Of a DNA stretch of 64,000 nucleotides, positions 14,207 through 23,800 are shown piece by piece; position 1 is the stretch's first letter, and the number at the start of each line of letters is the position of its first letter. The stretch is taken from positions 10,016,001 through 10,080,000 of the forward strand of contig NC_065887.2 in assembly GCF_932274485.2 (NCBI RefSeq), read 5' to 3'. The position numbers and the translations under genes are program-made. The notes below the pieces were generated by a model, which made no database searches, was not told the DNA's origin, and saw only the letters and a program-made list of their open reading frames with translations. Source of the stretch: Patella vulgata (Eukaryota > Mollusca > Gastropoda > Patellidae).

Positions 14207-17200
14207 GGGAGCTCTATAAGAATTTCCCGATGTTGATTCCCCATGTCATGATTTGATTGGTTTCTTGTGAATGAGACTCATTGTCAGCGTCTCCCAATAA
14301 CTATAACACGATCGCTATCAACGTGCTTACGTCATTCCAACTGACCTTTGACACGTCGGTTTTGTCTTCAGTTGGTAGCGTATCTATTTAATTACTACCA
14401 ATGACCATAACACAATCATTATCAATGTGCTTACACCATTCCAATTGACCTTTGACACGTGGGTTGTGTCTTCAATTGGAAGCGTATCTATTTAATTACC
14501 CCCCATCATTATCAATGTGCTTACGTCATTTATTTGACCTTCTGACACGTAGGTTTTGTCTTCAATTGGTAGCGTATCTATTTAATTACCCCCCATCATT
14601 ATCGCCATCCACGGGGTTTGACATGACAATGTACTTTCTTCCACATCTTGTAGCAGGTGATTGTCAATATAACTATAATATTATAGGGTCTGTTTATTTT
14701 GGTCAGGTGAGGACAGATGGCTGTGTACACTTTTACTACAACAAGGATACCGAGTTGAATATTGTGCGGCCTCCGACTCCTACACGTTCGCCCCAGAAGG
14801 ATTTTACGAATTCTTTAACCAACGTCGGCGATGGACACCTTCCACAATGGCCAATATTCTTGATTTACTGAAGAACTGGAGAAGCGTAACAAGAAAGAAT
14901 GAAGACATCTCGTGTCTGTACATACTCTACCAGATGGGACTGATGGCGTCATCAATTGTAACTCCTGGCACCATACTTCTGCTTATTGTTGGAGCTATCA
15001 CTACAGCTTTTCCTGAACTACCATTGTTCGCTTCCCTAATCCTTAACGTGATACCCGTTGGAGTCTTTGTAATAATGTGTTTTACGGCAAAATCATCTAC
15101 CCAGGTATAAACAACTATGCATCTACACCCGTGTCATAAAAAAAGACGGCTTTTGGGTTGGGAAGCCGCGGTGGGTCACTAACCAAGAGGTTCGTGGCTC
15201 GATCCCGTTGTTGGTCGAGAAAGTGTCCAGGGTCTTTGTCGCTTGTTTTTCTTTTGGCAAAATTTGCAAGACGGAGAGTTTGGAAGGGGACAATGTATAG
15301 TTGTTCGCATAAAAAGAAAAACCTAGACCCCATGTAAACTTTGGTGAGTGCGTACAAGAAGCATTGGCAGTTGGTATTTGATATAAGAGTAGGTCGTAGC
15401 GCCGCTGTCCGTGCAAAGTCTCCCTCACATCATGCAGTATGGTTTTCACCAGTCGTCATTAGCCCAGTCGGTACGCATAAAACTGTCGCTACATTTCATC
15501 AGTAATCAGTAAATCTTGCCACGATTAATGTAAAACTGAATAGTAATTAATACTACCAAATACTACCACATTATTCTGAGAAAAAAAACTAACATTACAC
15601 ACCAACTGACTTTAATACGAAATATCTTGTTTACTTTTCTTTCAGCTAGCGTATGCTGCTATTCTGTCTGTAATCTATAGTTTGGTCATGATGCTGGTTG
15701 TCGTTGGTCTCATTAAACAAGCAGCGGAGAATGGTTTCTGCTCAGTCAGCACAATATTCCTCGTGACTGTTATCGGGATATTCTTCATCACCGCAGTACT
15801 CCACCCTCAAGAGTTCACCTGCATCCTCCACGGATTCCTCTACTTTTTATCCATACCATCCATGTCTATGCTACTGATGATATACTCCCTAGGTAACTTG
15901 CACGTTGTTTCATGGGGAACTAGAGAGTCCAAGAAACCGATGACAACACAGCCTACCCCATCCAAAAAGGCCGAGTCATCAAATCCTCTGATGAAATGGT
16001 GGAATAATTTCACCGGTGACGGAATCGGATCCTCGGGTGTGGCATCATCTATGGGTAGTTTGCTGCAGTGCATGTGCTGTTCAAAAACTGTCGTTAACCA
16101 AGAAGATTCTAAACTTCAGTCAGTTATAGAACGTTTAGATGCTATGGAAAATAATTCCCAAATTGGAGAAAAAGAACATGTTACAGTACGACCTCCCCAG
16201 TCCAATAAGTCGGAGCAGAAATCAACCAAAAAGCGGAAATCCGGCAAATTTAGAATCTCCTGGGCACCAGGTAATGATTATTTTCAAATTTAGTATATTT
16301 AACGCTTGGAGATGCACATGGTAATCAAAGACTAATTTTATATATTAACGTGTTCATTGGGTAATGGTCATGCTGATGGTGTTGGTGTTATACATGGTGC
16401 TGGCGGGGTGTCGTGCTTGTGTTTGTGTGTGAGGCTTTAGCAATGTAAGCATCTAGTTTTACCTAAAATTGTAAAGTCTTTTTGTCAGACTATCAGAGCA
16501 TCATGGTTAGTTGAATCGCCACACACAAGTTCGCAAATCGTCAGTATTTATGAAAAGAGTCGTAATCATTAAATATGAACGGCTATATGGCAGTCCAGTC
16601 GTGGTTATTTTAGATATATTAATATGCACTTTCCACCCCAATAAGTAGTGAAAAGAATCACCCTAGGACTAATTCGAAAAGTAGCATGAAATAAAATAAA
16701 ACCAAGTACGAATAATCCAAACCATTAGACAAACTTCGAAATCGTAAAAATTGCATTGGCAAAATAGTGTAATCAGCAAATGGGCTGTTCACCATGTACA
16801 CCATGTATAAAGGAACTCAATATGTTAAATGAATGAATGTCGTTCTGTATTCCAGATCAAGTAGAGGGATATTTCGTCTCCGTTACCAGCAACGAATCAA
16901 ATAACCTAACCTGGCTTAAACAGGAAGAAATTGGTGATGGGACTGTGGAAGTTTTGGAGCAGAACGAAATCAATTTTTGGAACGATCTAATAGATACTTA
17001 CTTATTCCCTCTTGAAAAAGATGAAAAACACGAGCAGAAGATGCAAGAGGATCTGCTAGAACTTAGAAACAAAACTTGTCTGTTCTTCTTTCTGATCAAC
17101 GGTCTTTTTGTGGTTTTGGTATTCACTCTTGCAATGGTCGCTGAATCTACACCGAGCATTACTTATAAAATCCCTTGCGACAGTGAGAGCTTTAGAGGAG

Positions 17201-18009
17201 AGTCCATCGAACCGTTATCAGTAACATTTACATTAGTTTTTGGTCTTTTGCTGACCATTCAGTTCTTGTCAATGTTGTTTCATAGATTATCGACATTTTT
17301 ACATATTGCTGCAAACACACGGTTCCGATCCGGGCGAACGCGTGACGGAGAGCTTGATGCCAACAAGATGACGATTGAAGAAGCTGTGAACCTGGTCAAA
17401 GACCTCCAAAGACCTAAAGACGAAGATTCAATCTCAACGACTTCCGAAGATTTTGACATGAGTGACACCGCTTCGCCTGATATCATGGAAGGCAAAGAAA
17501 ATAGTAAATGGAAGCGACTTGCTAGCAGACGACACATGATAACTAGATTGTCCAATACTCCTAAAAATCTGGATAACAATTTTGCTCTGGAATTTGGGAA
17601 GCTTGTTACACAGATTGGTCTTGGTAGAGGAGCTGGTGACGCAAATAACCCTAAAGAACGTGCTGTTGGTTCGACAGTTAAAAACCTGGATAAGAAGTCT
17701 CTGTTTGCATTGACCAAAATTGTTCACTCAAATGACCGCTTTAGAAACACAGTAGCCCGGAAAGCGACGATGCTTCAGAAGAATCGAGAACTGTCAAAAT
17801 CAGTGCAAGGTGACAGCAACACCCAAGAGAAACTGGTTCTTTCCGACAAATTACTTGGGAAAAGTAAAGTGAGACCTGTTCATTCTGAAGGTGGCGAACC
17901 CTCTCCAAGTCGAGTTTCATCTATCAATGACGAAAGTCCGTATGAAAACTTTGCATTGCGCATACGAGGGAAGCCCGTTGAAGAAACTGCTTCAACAACG
18001 TCCTTGTAA
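496..18009 (+). CDS. CHS: Chitin synthase A (CHS-A), 5' exon off-window
   Basis: Family 2 glycosyltransferase that makes chitin from UDP-GlcNAc at the plasma membrane. Coding exons, each with AG/GT borders and matching phases: 496-907, 1989-2971, 3647-3746, 4124-4296, 6685-6761, 7989-8097, 8537-8690, 9650-9860, 11251-11451, 14707-15104, 15646-16270, 16856-18009 (stop). They join to about 1531 codons without a stop. Exons 1-2 carry an N-terminal multi-membrane cluster. The catalytic core holds CATMWHET (from 4235), DGDVDF (from 9752), EDRW (14709-14720) and QRRRW (14820-14834). Five membrane segments follow, then SWGTRE (ending 15927), a short coiled coil (LQSVIERLDAMENN), two more membrane segments and a long polar cytoplasmic tail. 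The first exon here enters in phase 2, so the start codon lies upstream of the window. All expected motifs are intact. Tandem paralogue of CHS-B. The family call is very secure; whether it carries a myosin-like N-terminus cannot be seen. Confidence 0.95.
1347..1708 (+). mobile_element. SINE-1, full length
   Basis: tRNA-like head with A box (GGCTCAGTGAGTAAGACG) and B box (GTGTTCGATTCC), a shared body, and the 3' end GGACGTTAAACCCCATTTC. 16-bp target duplication TATTCCACTGATAACG with one mismatch (1331-1346, 1709-1724). Confidence 0.9.
3261..3308. repeat. 48-bp palindromic insertion
   Basis: CCACTGATCTATATA at the left is complemented by TATATAGATCAGTGG at the right around an AT core. It splits the SINE-1 end GTTAAACCCC and is bordered by TTAAA on both sides. 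Confidence 0.8.
3328..3487 (+). mobile_element. SINE-2, 5' truncated
   Basis: Core CTCCGGTTTCCTCCCACTGC through to GGACGTTAAACCCCATTTC and a TC tail. Target duplication CATTTCATTTC (3317-3327, 3488-3498) lies inside the SINE-1 tail. Confidence 0.9.
4565..4838 (+). mobile_element. SINE-2, full length
   Basis: Head TGGCCGAATAGTTAGC (A box), GGTTTCGATTCC (B box), core, and TC tail. Target duplication TTGTCGGGTGAG (4553-4564, 4839-4850). A degraded minus-strand SINE-2 lies at about 4371-4505. Confidence 0.9.
4867..5093 (-). mobile_element. SINE-2
   Basis: Near-complete copy from the GA-rich tail to the head (CATTCGGCCATCC on +). It forms part of the segment repeated in inverse order at 12330-12775. 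Confidence 0.85.
5217..5780. repeat. Higher-order tandem repeat in a CHS-A intron
   Basis: A unit of about 250 bp (starting ATTTACCTTCAGTTTATG) occurs twice; each ends in a 33-bp minisatellite (AATACAATAATTCGACAGTT), three units in the first and five in the second. Confidence 0.92.
6285..6634 (+). mobile_element. MITE-A copy 1
   Basis: 350-bp nonautonomous element in a CHS-A intron. Inverted ends start CAATC(T/G)GATTAAAA and continue with TTTCGTTTCG. Flanked by the 9-bp duplication ACAACTTTT. It ends about 50 bp before the acceptor of the exon at 6685. Confidence 0.9.
6783..6967. repeat. Two tandem units of about 95 bp
   Basis: Shared words TTTCGGATATTTTGTTTT and CGGAAATTATAGTTA, directly after a CHS-A exon donor. 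Confidence 0.75.
6996..7175. mobile_element. MITE-D fold-back element
   Basis: Long inverted arms: AGGCCACCTGCAGATTTCGT at the left and its near complement at 7147-7165, with ATGTAAA/TTTACAT inside. The loop has words such as CTAACCCTAACGATAACCCT. Confidence 0.75.
7217..7350. repeat. 47-bp minisatellite, about 3 units
   Basis: Unit GGGTTATAATAGTGTGACAG plus GTGACCGCGACTACCCTTGT. Confidence 0.9.
8890..9240 (+). mobile_element. MITE-A copy 2
   Basis: 351 bp, same inverted ends and interior as copy 1 (interior word GTGGTTTACCCACA). Flanked by a perfect 9-bp duplication, ATCGATGAG (8881-8889 and 9241-9249). Confidence 0.92.
10011..10295 (+). mobile_element. SINE-2, full length
   Basis: Starts with a G run then TGGATGGCGGAATGGTTAGC and ends in TC repeats. 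Target duplication TTTTCTCACTAAG (9998-10010, 10296-10308). Confidence 0.92.
11607..11970 (+). mobile_element. MITE-C-like diverged fragment
   Basis: Shares GGTATAATAGTTTGAAAATA, CTCGATTGTCGAGTAGCATT and repeated ATCTAAGCCATC stretches with the MITE-C copies. Borders unclear. Confidence 0.45.
12124..12325 (+). mobile_element. SINE-2, degraded
   Basis: Recognisable head (GGGTGGCCGAATTAATAACG), core and CCTAGTTTGTGTCGAGTG, with a deletion in the second half of the core. Confidence 0.75.
12498..12772 (+). mobile_element. SINE-2
   Basis: Full head, core and TC tail. With its left flank it is the inverted duplicate of 4867-5270. Confidence 0.88.
13269..13673 (-). mobile_element. MITE-C (TTAA type) copy
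   Basis: Ends TTAAACATACATTATGCAAG and, at the right, CATAATGTATCTTTAA; interior shared with 30056-30545. TTAA at both borders. It lies in a CHS-A intron. Confidence 0.7.
13956..14207 (+). mobile_element. SINE-2 with part of the head deleted
   Basis: The A-box region is missing, the B box and core are present, with a long TC tail. Target duplication GGAGCTCTATA (13945-13955, 14208-14218). Confidence 0.88.
14285..14600. repeat. Tandem repeat of about 100 bp, 3 units
   Basis: Unit with GTGCTTACGTCATT, TTGACCTTTGACACG, AGCGTATCTATTTAATTAC. CHS-A intron before exon 14707. Confidence 0.85.
15150..15475 (+). mobile_element. SINE-1, diverged
   Basis: Head GGCTCGATCCCG, body words (GGGACAATGTATAG, CATTAGCCCAGTCGG); 3' end lost. 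Intron between CHS-A exons at 15104 and 15646. Confidence 0.7.
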
Positions 18010-18060
18010 ATATCAGTTGAAGAGATAATCGAATGTTTAGCGAGAGCTAATATCATATTG

Positions 18061-18441
18061 CGGTTGATTAAAATACAGATCTATATTTCGTTTTGGTTTT
18101 TTTATACTGTCGATGGCCTACACTACATGAATATCTGACAAGTTGTACTCGAAGGTCGTGTCAGGGATCGAACGAACGGCTTTTGATCCCATGACGTCAG
18201 ACATTTATTAATCAATCAGCGTTGACGTTTCTAGTGGTTTACCCACAGTTCCGTGCATGGCACGCCAAGAAGTCGCCGTAACAGACCGTTTCATTGGCTT
18301 ATCCCTTACTTCAATCAAAACGCCGGTAATATAACAACTCTCTACTGTAGTGAAGATCCTGGTGTAGTGAAGACAAGTAAAACGAAATTTTGAACTATAA
18401 AAAAACCGAAACGAATTAAGATATATGTTATAGTCAGATTG
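18061..18441 (+). mobile_element. MITE-A copy 3, just after the CHS-A stop
   Basis: Same family. It begins about 50 bp downstream of the CHS-A stop codon, so it probably forms part of the 3' UTR. The target duplication is not clear. Confidence 0.8.
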
Positions 18442-18720
18442 ATATAGCTATATATTTATTCAGTATAATTTCATACTTACTGATAGATAATAGCATATTT
18501 CGGGTGCACAACTGCACATAGCTATATATTTAAATTACTAGAGAGAGTTGTGTGCTTACCAAGAGATAACAGCATATTTCGAATGTATATAGCTCTACAT
18601 CTATTCAGTATCAGTAGTAGAGATAACCTTGTGCTTACCGAGAGATAATAACATTGTGAGTACATGTAGCTATACCAAGTGTTATGTATTAAAATACTTC
18701 TAATCCTCAATGCTTAGTTA
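18430..18720. repeat. Imperfect tandem repeat of about 75 bp
   Basis: Repeats of GTGCTTACCAAGAGATAACA and CATATTTCGAATGT, 3' of CHS-A. Confidence 0.6.
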
Positions 18721-18804
18721 ACATGGCCTTCAAATGAATTGATCGAAGAAATAAACCCGTGTACTTGTGTTAGGTTACATACACATATATGTTTATAAAT
18801 ATCC

Positions 18805-19145
18805 ATTGCCACATTATTAATATAACATGTATTTATTGCTTATTGCTGTATCATTTTTATTATATTTATATTACTGCATCATTAATATAATATGTATTTA
18901 ACGTTGTATCATTAATATAATATAATATATAATATTTATATTCATGTATCTTTAATATAATATGTATATATTGCTGTATCATTAATATTATGTGTATTTA
19001 TGAATGTATCATTAATATAATATGTATTTATTGATGCATTATTAATATAATATTTATATTGATGCATCATTAATACAATATTTATATTGATGCATCATTA
19101 ATACAATATTTATATTGATGCATCATTAATATATTATATCTATAT
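18805..19145. repeat. AT-rich minisatellite, unit about 30 bp
   Basis: Repeats of TGTATCATTAATATAATATG and variants between the two chitin synthase genes. Confidence 0.85.
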
Positions 19146-20596
19146 TCATTTATAATGTAAGTAAACTACGGATCAAAATAAACTATACCAGAAATAAATA
19201 GACCAAAATCTTAAAGGGTGCCATATTTCTCGCTTAAATGTAGCAATTGTTAAATTTTTAAAACTGAGAGTTTATGTGTCGCATGATATTTATGGATTTA
19301 AAAGAATAAAAGTCGCACAACTTTGAACTAAAACGTCATGGACTAAAAGCAAAACTCGGGGCATCACACGGACAGACAATCAGCAATGCGAACTAGCAAT
19401 TACCATGGTATAAGGTGGCAACATCGCAATTTGCAAGGGTTGTTACTGACTACTGCAGGGATCCCAGCATCTGTGCGGACATTCTTTAAGAAGTCTCTTT
19501 CAGTATTTCCTAAATTAACTTGATGCATTTTCCTTTGATGGTTACTTTTTATGCAAATCATCTAACCTGGGCCGGGGATAGAGCTGGGCAAGTCAATAGG
19601 GGTTGAGGGGGGCGGGAGCGTGGATTAAGAACAAAGTGTAGGGTCCAGTGCGGCGCAAAGCCCCCTCACCCAAGATCATTTTGAAAAATAGATTAGATTT
19701 GGCATCTCGCCACAACATGGATTAGATCGTCTGTGAGATTTAGATTTAAAGATAACGTGCATGGATAATCGAGACTAAGTTTCCATTGTTGAATACCGTT
19801 GGTGCATGTTCTCCTACGTCTAAAGACACCTAAGCGTAAGCGAATTATTGAAATAAAATTGAACCTTATGTTTGTCTCGAAATGACCTAGTTTGTATTGA
19901 GTGGACGTTTTTAAAATGGCGGAAGTTATACTTTATGTGATTGGAATGTGAGCATGAAAGGGACAAGTTCATCTTCTGGCGATTCGGCTAAAATATGGTG
20001 TGGGGTCATCGCTAGCCCCCCTTAACACTTCCAACAAATTTCAAGTCTCTACGAGCACGGGAAGAACTAGGTGTAAGAAAGTACATTAGCACCCATCTCC
20101 TTTATTTATTTGTGTCATACATAACCAGGTCCATGTTTGAAATGTGAACAAACAAATGAAATGAAATGGGGTTTAACGTCCTACTGTTCTTCTCAGAATT
20201 ATGATATCAGCAATTCGTCTTACAAAACTCCTTTTTATTTCTCCATTCTGTTACTGTGCAAATCGATATGCTTCCTAAACAACTCAAATATTTCCACATA
20301 ACAACGCAAAATACTTATTTCATTATAACTTGTACGATAACTGTTATCTAAGCATGCAGTCAGTCTACAAAAAACGATACGAAAAACTTCCTGGTTAAAA
20401 ATAATCTAATCTGTGGATTTTTTGTTAATCGGCAGCTCATGCATTAGATAAAACAAAACGTACCCCAACGTCACCTATTCTGATTAGACTAGGAGTATGT
20501 CGTTGAGAAAAGAGGACGGTTACTTTTAAGAGTAGGATACTCGGGAATACGAAAAACATCAAAACGCCAACAACACCCGATCTTACAACCAGAAAG

Positions 20597-20841
20597 ATGA
20601 ATTTCCTACCGAGACGTCCATTGTTTAACTTCAATTTACCCAAAGCAAAGTTTGAAAACAGTGATACGACAGAAGATGATTCATCGGATATTTCGAACCC
20701 TCCAGAGGATTATGATACAGAAAATGATATAGATAATTATAAGAACGACAGTGATGTTAATCCCAGTGATTTAGAATATGAACAGAATCGTGAAAATGCA
20801 GATGTCGATGCATCGTGAGTATAATATTGGTGATTCACTAG

Positions 20842-20878
<37 letters not shown>

Positions 20879-23800
20879 GGTTTAACGTCCACTCGATACG
20901 TCCACTGGATATAATCATGAAATGATATTAACGTGGTGTGAGGGAGGGGAGTGTGTGTGTGGGTGGGTGGTGGGGGTGTCTTGAAAAAGGAAGGGAAAGG
21001 AGTTTAACGCCTCATTGACACAGTAATGTGGTTATTTTGAGACTAACATGGTCAAAGAAGAAATTTGCCGAGGCAGAGATTATTTTACCTGTAGGCTAAC
21101 GAGTACTTGTTGTCCCACCCGGACGACTAGACAGCCCTGTAAACCCCACCGCATTGGTTTAATCCTTTTAAGATAAGTAAAGTCTAGTTTACCCCTGGCA
21201 GTTGGAAATACTGAGATATTTCCACGCATGGAGCGGTGTAGGATCCTAGCCACGACCTTGGTTGTTTGTAAAATTATATAGTATTCATCAAAACTGATAC
21301 AGCCTACGATATAATTGTCTTGTGGGGTTGGATGGCCGAATGGTTAGCACGTACGCGCTGTATCAAAAGGCCTGTCATCGAGTCAACTGGCGTGGTTTCG
21401 AATCCCCGGTTGTACGTGACAAGGAGTAGGGTCGCCTGTCCAACCTCGTGGGGTTTCTCTCCCCCTCTCTCTCTCTCTCGCTCGCTCTCTATCTCTCTTT
21501 ATCAAAGGAACTAGTTTATTTAAAGTAGAAATTGTTCAGGAACTTTTGAAACCACTAAAACTGTTTACGACTGGAAAAAAAAATTACAAGTGAAAATTTA
21601 AATAGTATAGCTATGGATGGACAGATTTCTCTCAAATTTCTGCAGTCTAACTTTAAAGCCTACAATGCAAACTCCATTCACTAGCCCGGTTGGTACAGAA
21701 GAGTAGGACGCTATAAACCCCATTTCATATCATGTCTCATGAAATTGTATAGTCAATTCGAATCATATCTCTCTCTTTTTTTAAATCTGTCGCATTGTAT
21801 TATGAATCTGGTTTAACGTATATTTGACAGAACAATGAAGCGAACAGTGTCTAGTACTACGGATAGGAAAACCCCGAGGTCCTGTGTATACATTGACGTA
21901 CATGTAAAATGGCAACCTATCGATATAGCATGTCGACGAAAACAAAAAAAAAATATATCGATATAGTTTGCACCTAAATTTGGATACATCATCAATTGGA
22001 ATGACTTATAAAACCCGAAATATGTTTGAAAATTCTCCAAAATTTCGAAGTTCGAAAAAAAACAGATTACAAAATATAAAAGATATAAGTACGGTCAGTG
22101 GGTTATATGAAATGAAATGAAATGGGGTTTTAAAAAGCCCTAATGTTCTGCATCAATTGGGCTAATGAAGACTGACATACGCAATACAGTGTTCTATAAA
22201 GGAAACGAATATATCGAATTCCAACTGCCAAGGGATATTTTACGTGCACGCCAATGTGTATACGGGACCTCGGTTTTTCGCCCCATCCGAACGACTAGAC
22301 ATCTGTTCTTTTCAGGCCCTCCGTCCTTCACCACTGACAAGGGGAAACCACGTCGGGAAATCTCGATGAAATTTCTCGGCCAACACGGAATCGAACCTGC
22401 GACCTCCAGGCCAGCGAACCAGCATCTTACTCATTTAGCCACATTTTCCTCCTTGGTGGGGTATATGACAGAGTGGGCTAACTCACCATTTAGATCATAA
22501 AGTTTGCCATCGATTCGGGGATGGGTAATGGGTGCGCTTTGGGTCAGATGGTCTGTCATTAAGTCAAGTAGCGTCCTGCTGTAACAGAACAGCTATGAAT
22601 TTTTCATACGTGATACGGCACACAGATACGGCAGCACGTATTGAACAGCTTTCATACGGAAAAGGTCCGTATAACATCGTTGTCTTTTTATCGCATTTTC
22701 TGATATTTTTAGACGCTGAAATGTTGTGTCATAGCGTTTTTATGAATCTATGTGTATCCTAGAACACGAAGGTGTATATTTGATGTGATTTTAACCATGA
22801 TAAAGACTGGAATTTAATCATTATTTTTTATGAGTTTTTCTCGGAATTATCATATTTTTCCCGTTTGTCTGTTTGCATGTTGATTGATCTACGTGCTAAA
22901 TTGAGAGAGGTGGGAGCATGCAAATCTGTAAATGATGTGATTCTACGGTAAAGGGCTATAAACTTTCTAAAATTAGAGAAACCAAAAATTACATTTGTAG
23001 GTTAGGCACTTGACTCGCACAGATGGTGATTTTGGTAGATAATCGCCATCATGTTGTAATAGAACTAAGCTCAGCTCAGCTATTCATACCTGCCAAAACC
23101 CTAAAGGTCCGTTCATACTACATCCGTATCCGTATCGTATACGTGATACGTTGCGTCAAGAACACAACATGGACAAGACAGAGGAAATAATCATCTTTGT
23201 GGAGGGAAATCCCATACTATTTGCCAAAACAGAAAACAATTACAAAGACACAACCAAGTTCATGGACCCCTACTCTCTTTTTTCTCTTTCGTCTTTGGGT
23301 CCACAAATACAAAAGAAAGATTTCCTCTGTGTCACTGTCAGAGACTCCATGATTGCAAATGACAATATGTTATCTCTGACAGACAATTCAGCCTTGAAAG
23401 AGAGTAGGGGTCCATGAACTGTTACAAAGAAGAAAGAAATATGGAGCATATACCACAACCTGGTTCAAGAATTGTATTTTCATCCGGACAAATTCAGACA
23501 ATATTTCCTCTGTCTTGTCCATGTTGTGTTCTTCACAAGACAACACAAATCCACAGCACACAAGGCCAGGCTTTTCTTGGAATGGATTGAGTTTCTATTT
23601 GGGGAGATGATGTAATAAGGGGAAAGTACTCGCTGATTGGCTAAAGCTCGGCTCACTAGCCGAAATGCCGGACGCACTTTACAAAAATACTCCCTGGGAG
23701 CAATCAATCCGGCTTAACGGACGCAGTTGTTTTTGTGCGCAATACGTGCCGGATTCTATTTGAACCCTTTCTCTAAAATTGACTAAAGTATACCAGTACG

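Larger units (their letters stand above)
18010..20596. other. Intergenic region between CHS-A and CHS-B
   Basis: Apart from MITE-A, AT-rich repeats, a SINE-2 fragment (19805-19910) and a SINE-1 tail tip (20150-20195, minus), I see no gene. The CHS-B promoter should lie at its right end; I could not pick out a TATA box or start site. Confidence 0.6.

Noticed and set aside
14452-14871. 139-codon plus frame
   Set aside because: It overlaps CHS-A exon 14707-15104 in a different frame; the true frame is fixed by the EDRW and QRRRW motifs and by splice phase.
20597-20818. Separate small acidic protein gene ending at 20818
   Set aside because: The frame runs into a GTGAGT donor at 20815 in the exact phase needed by CHS-B exon 2, so it is better read as the first coding exon.
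23151-23417. Host MADF-domain gene
   Set aside because: Only a short fragment of the domain is present and it sits between transposon-like inverted ends.
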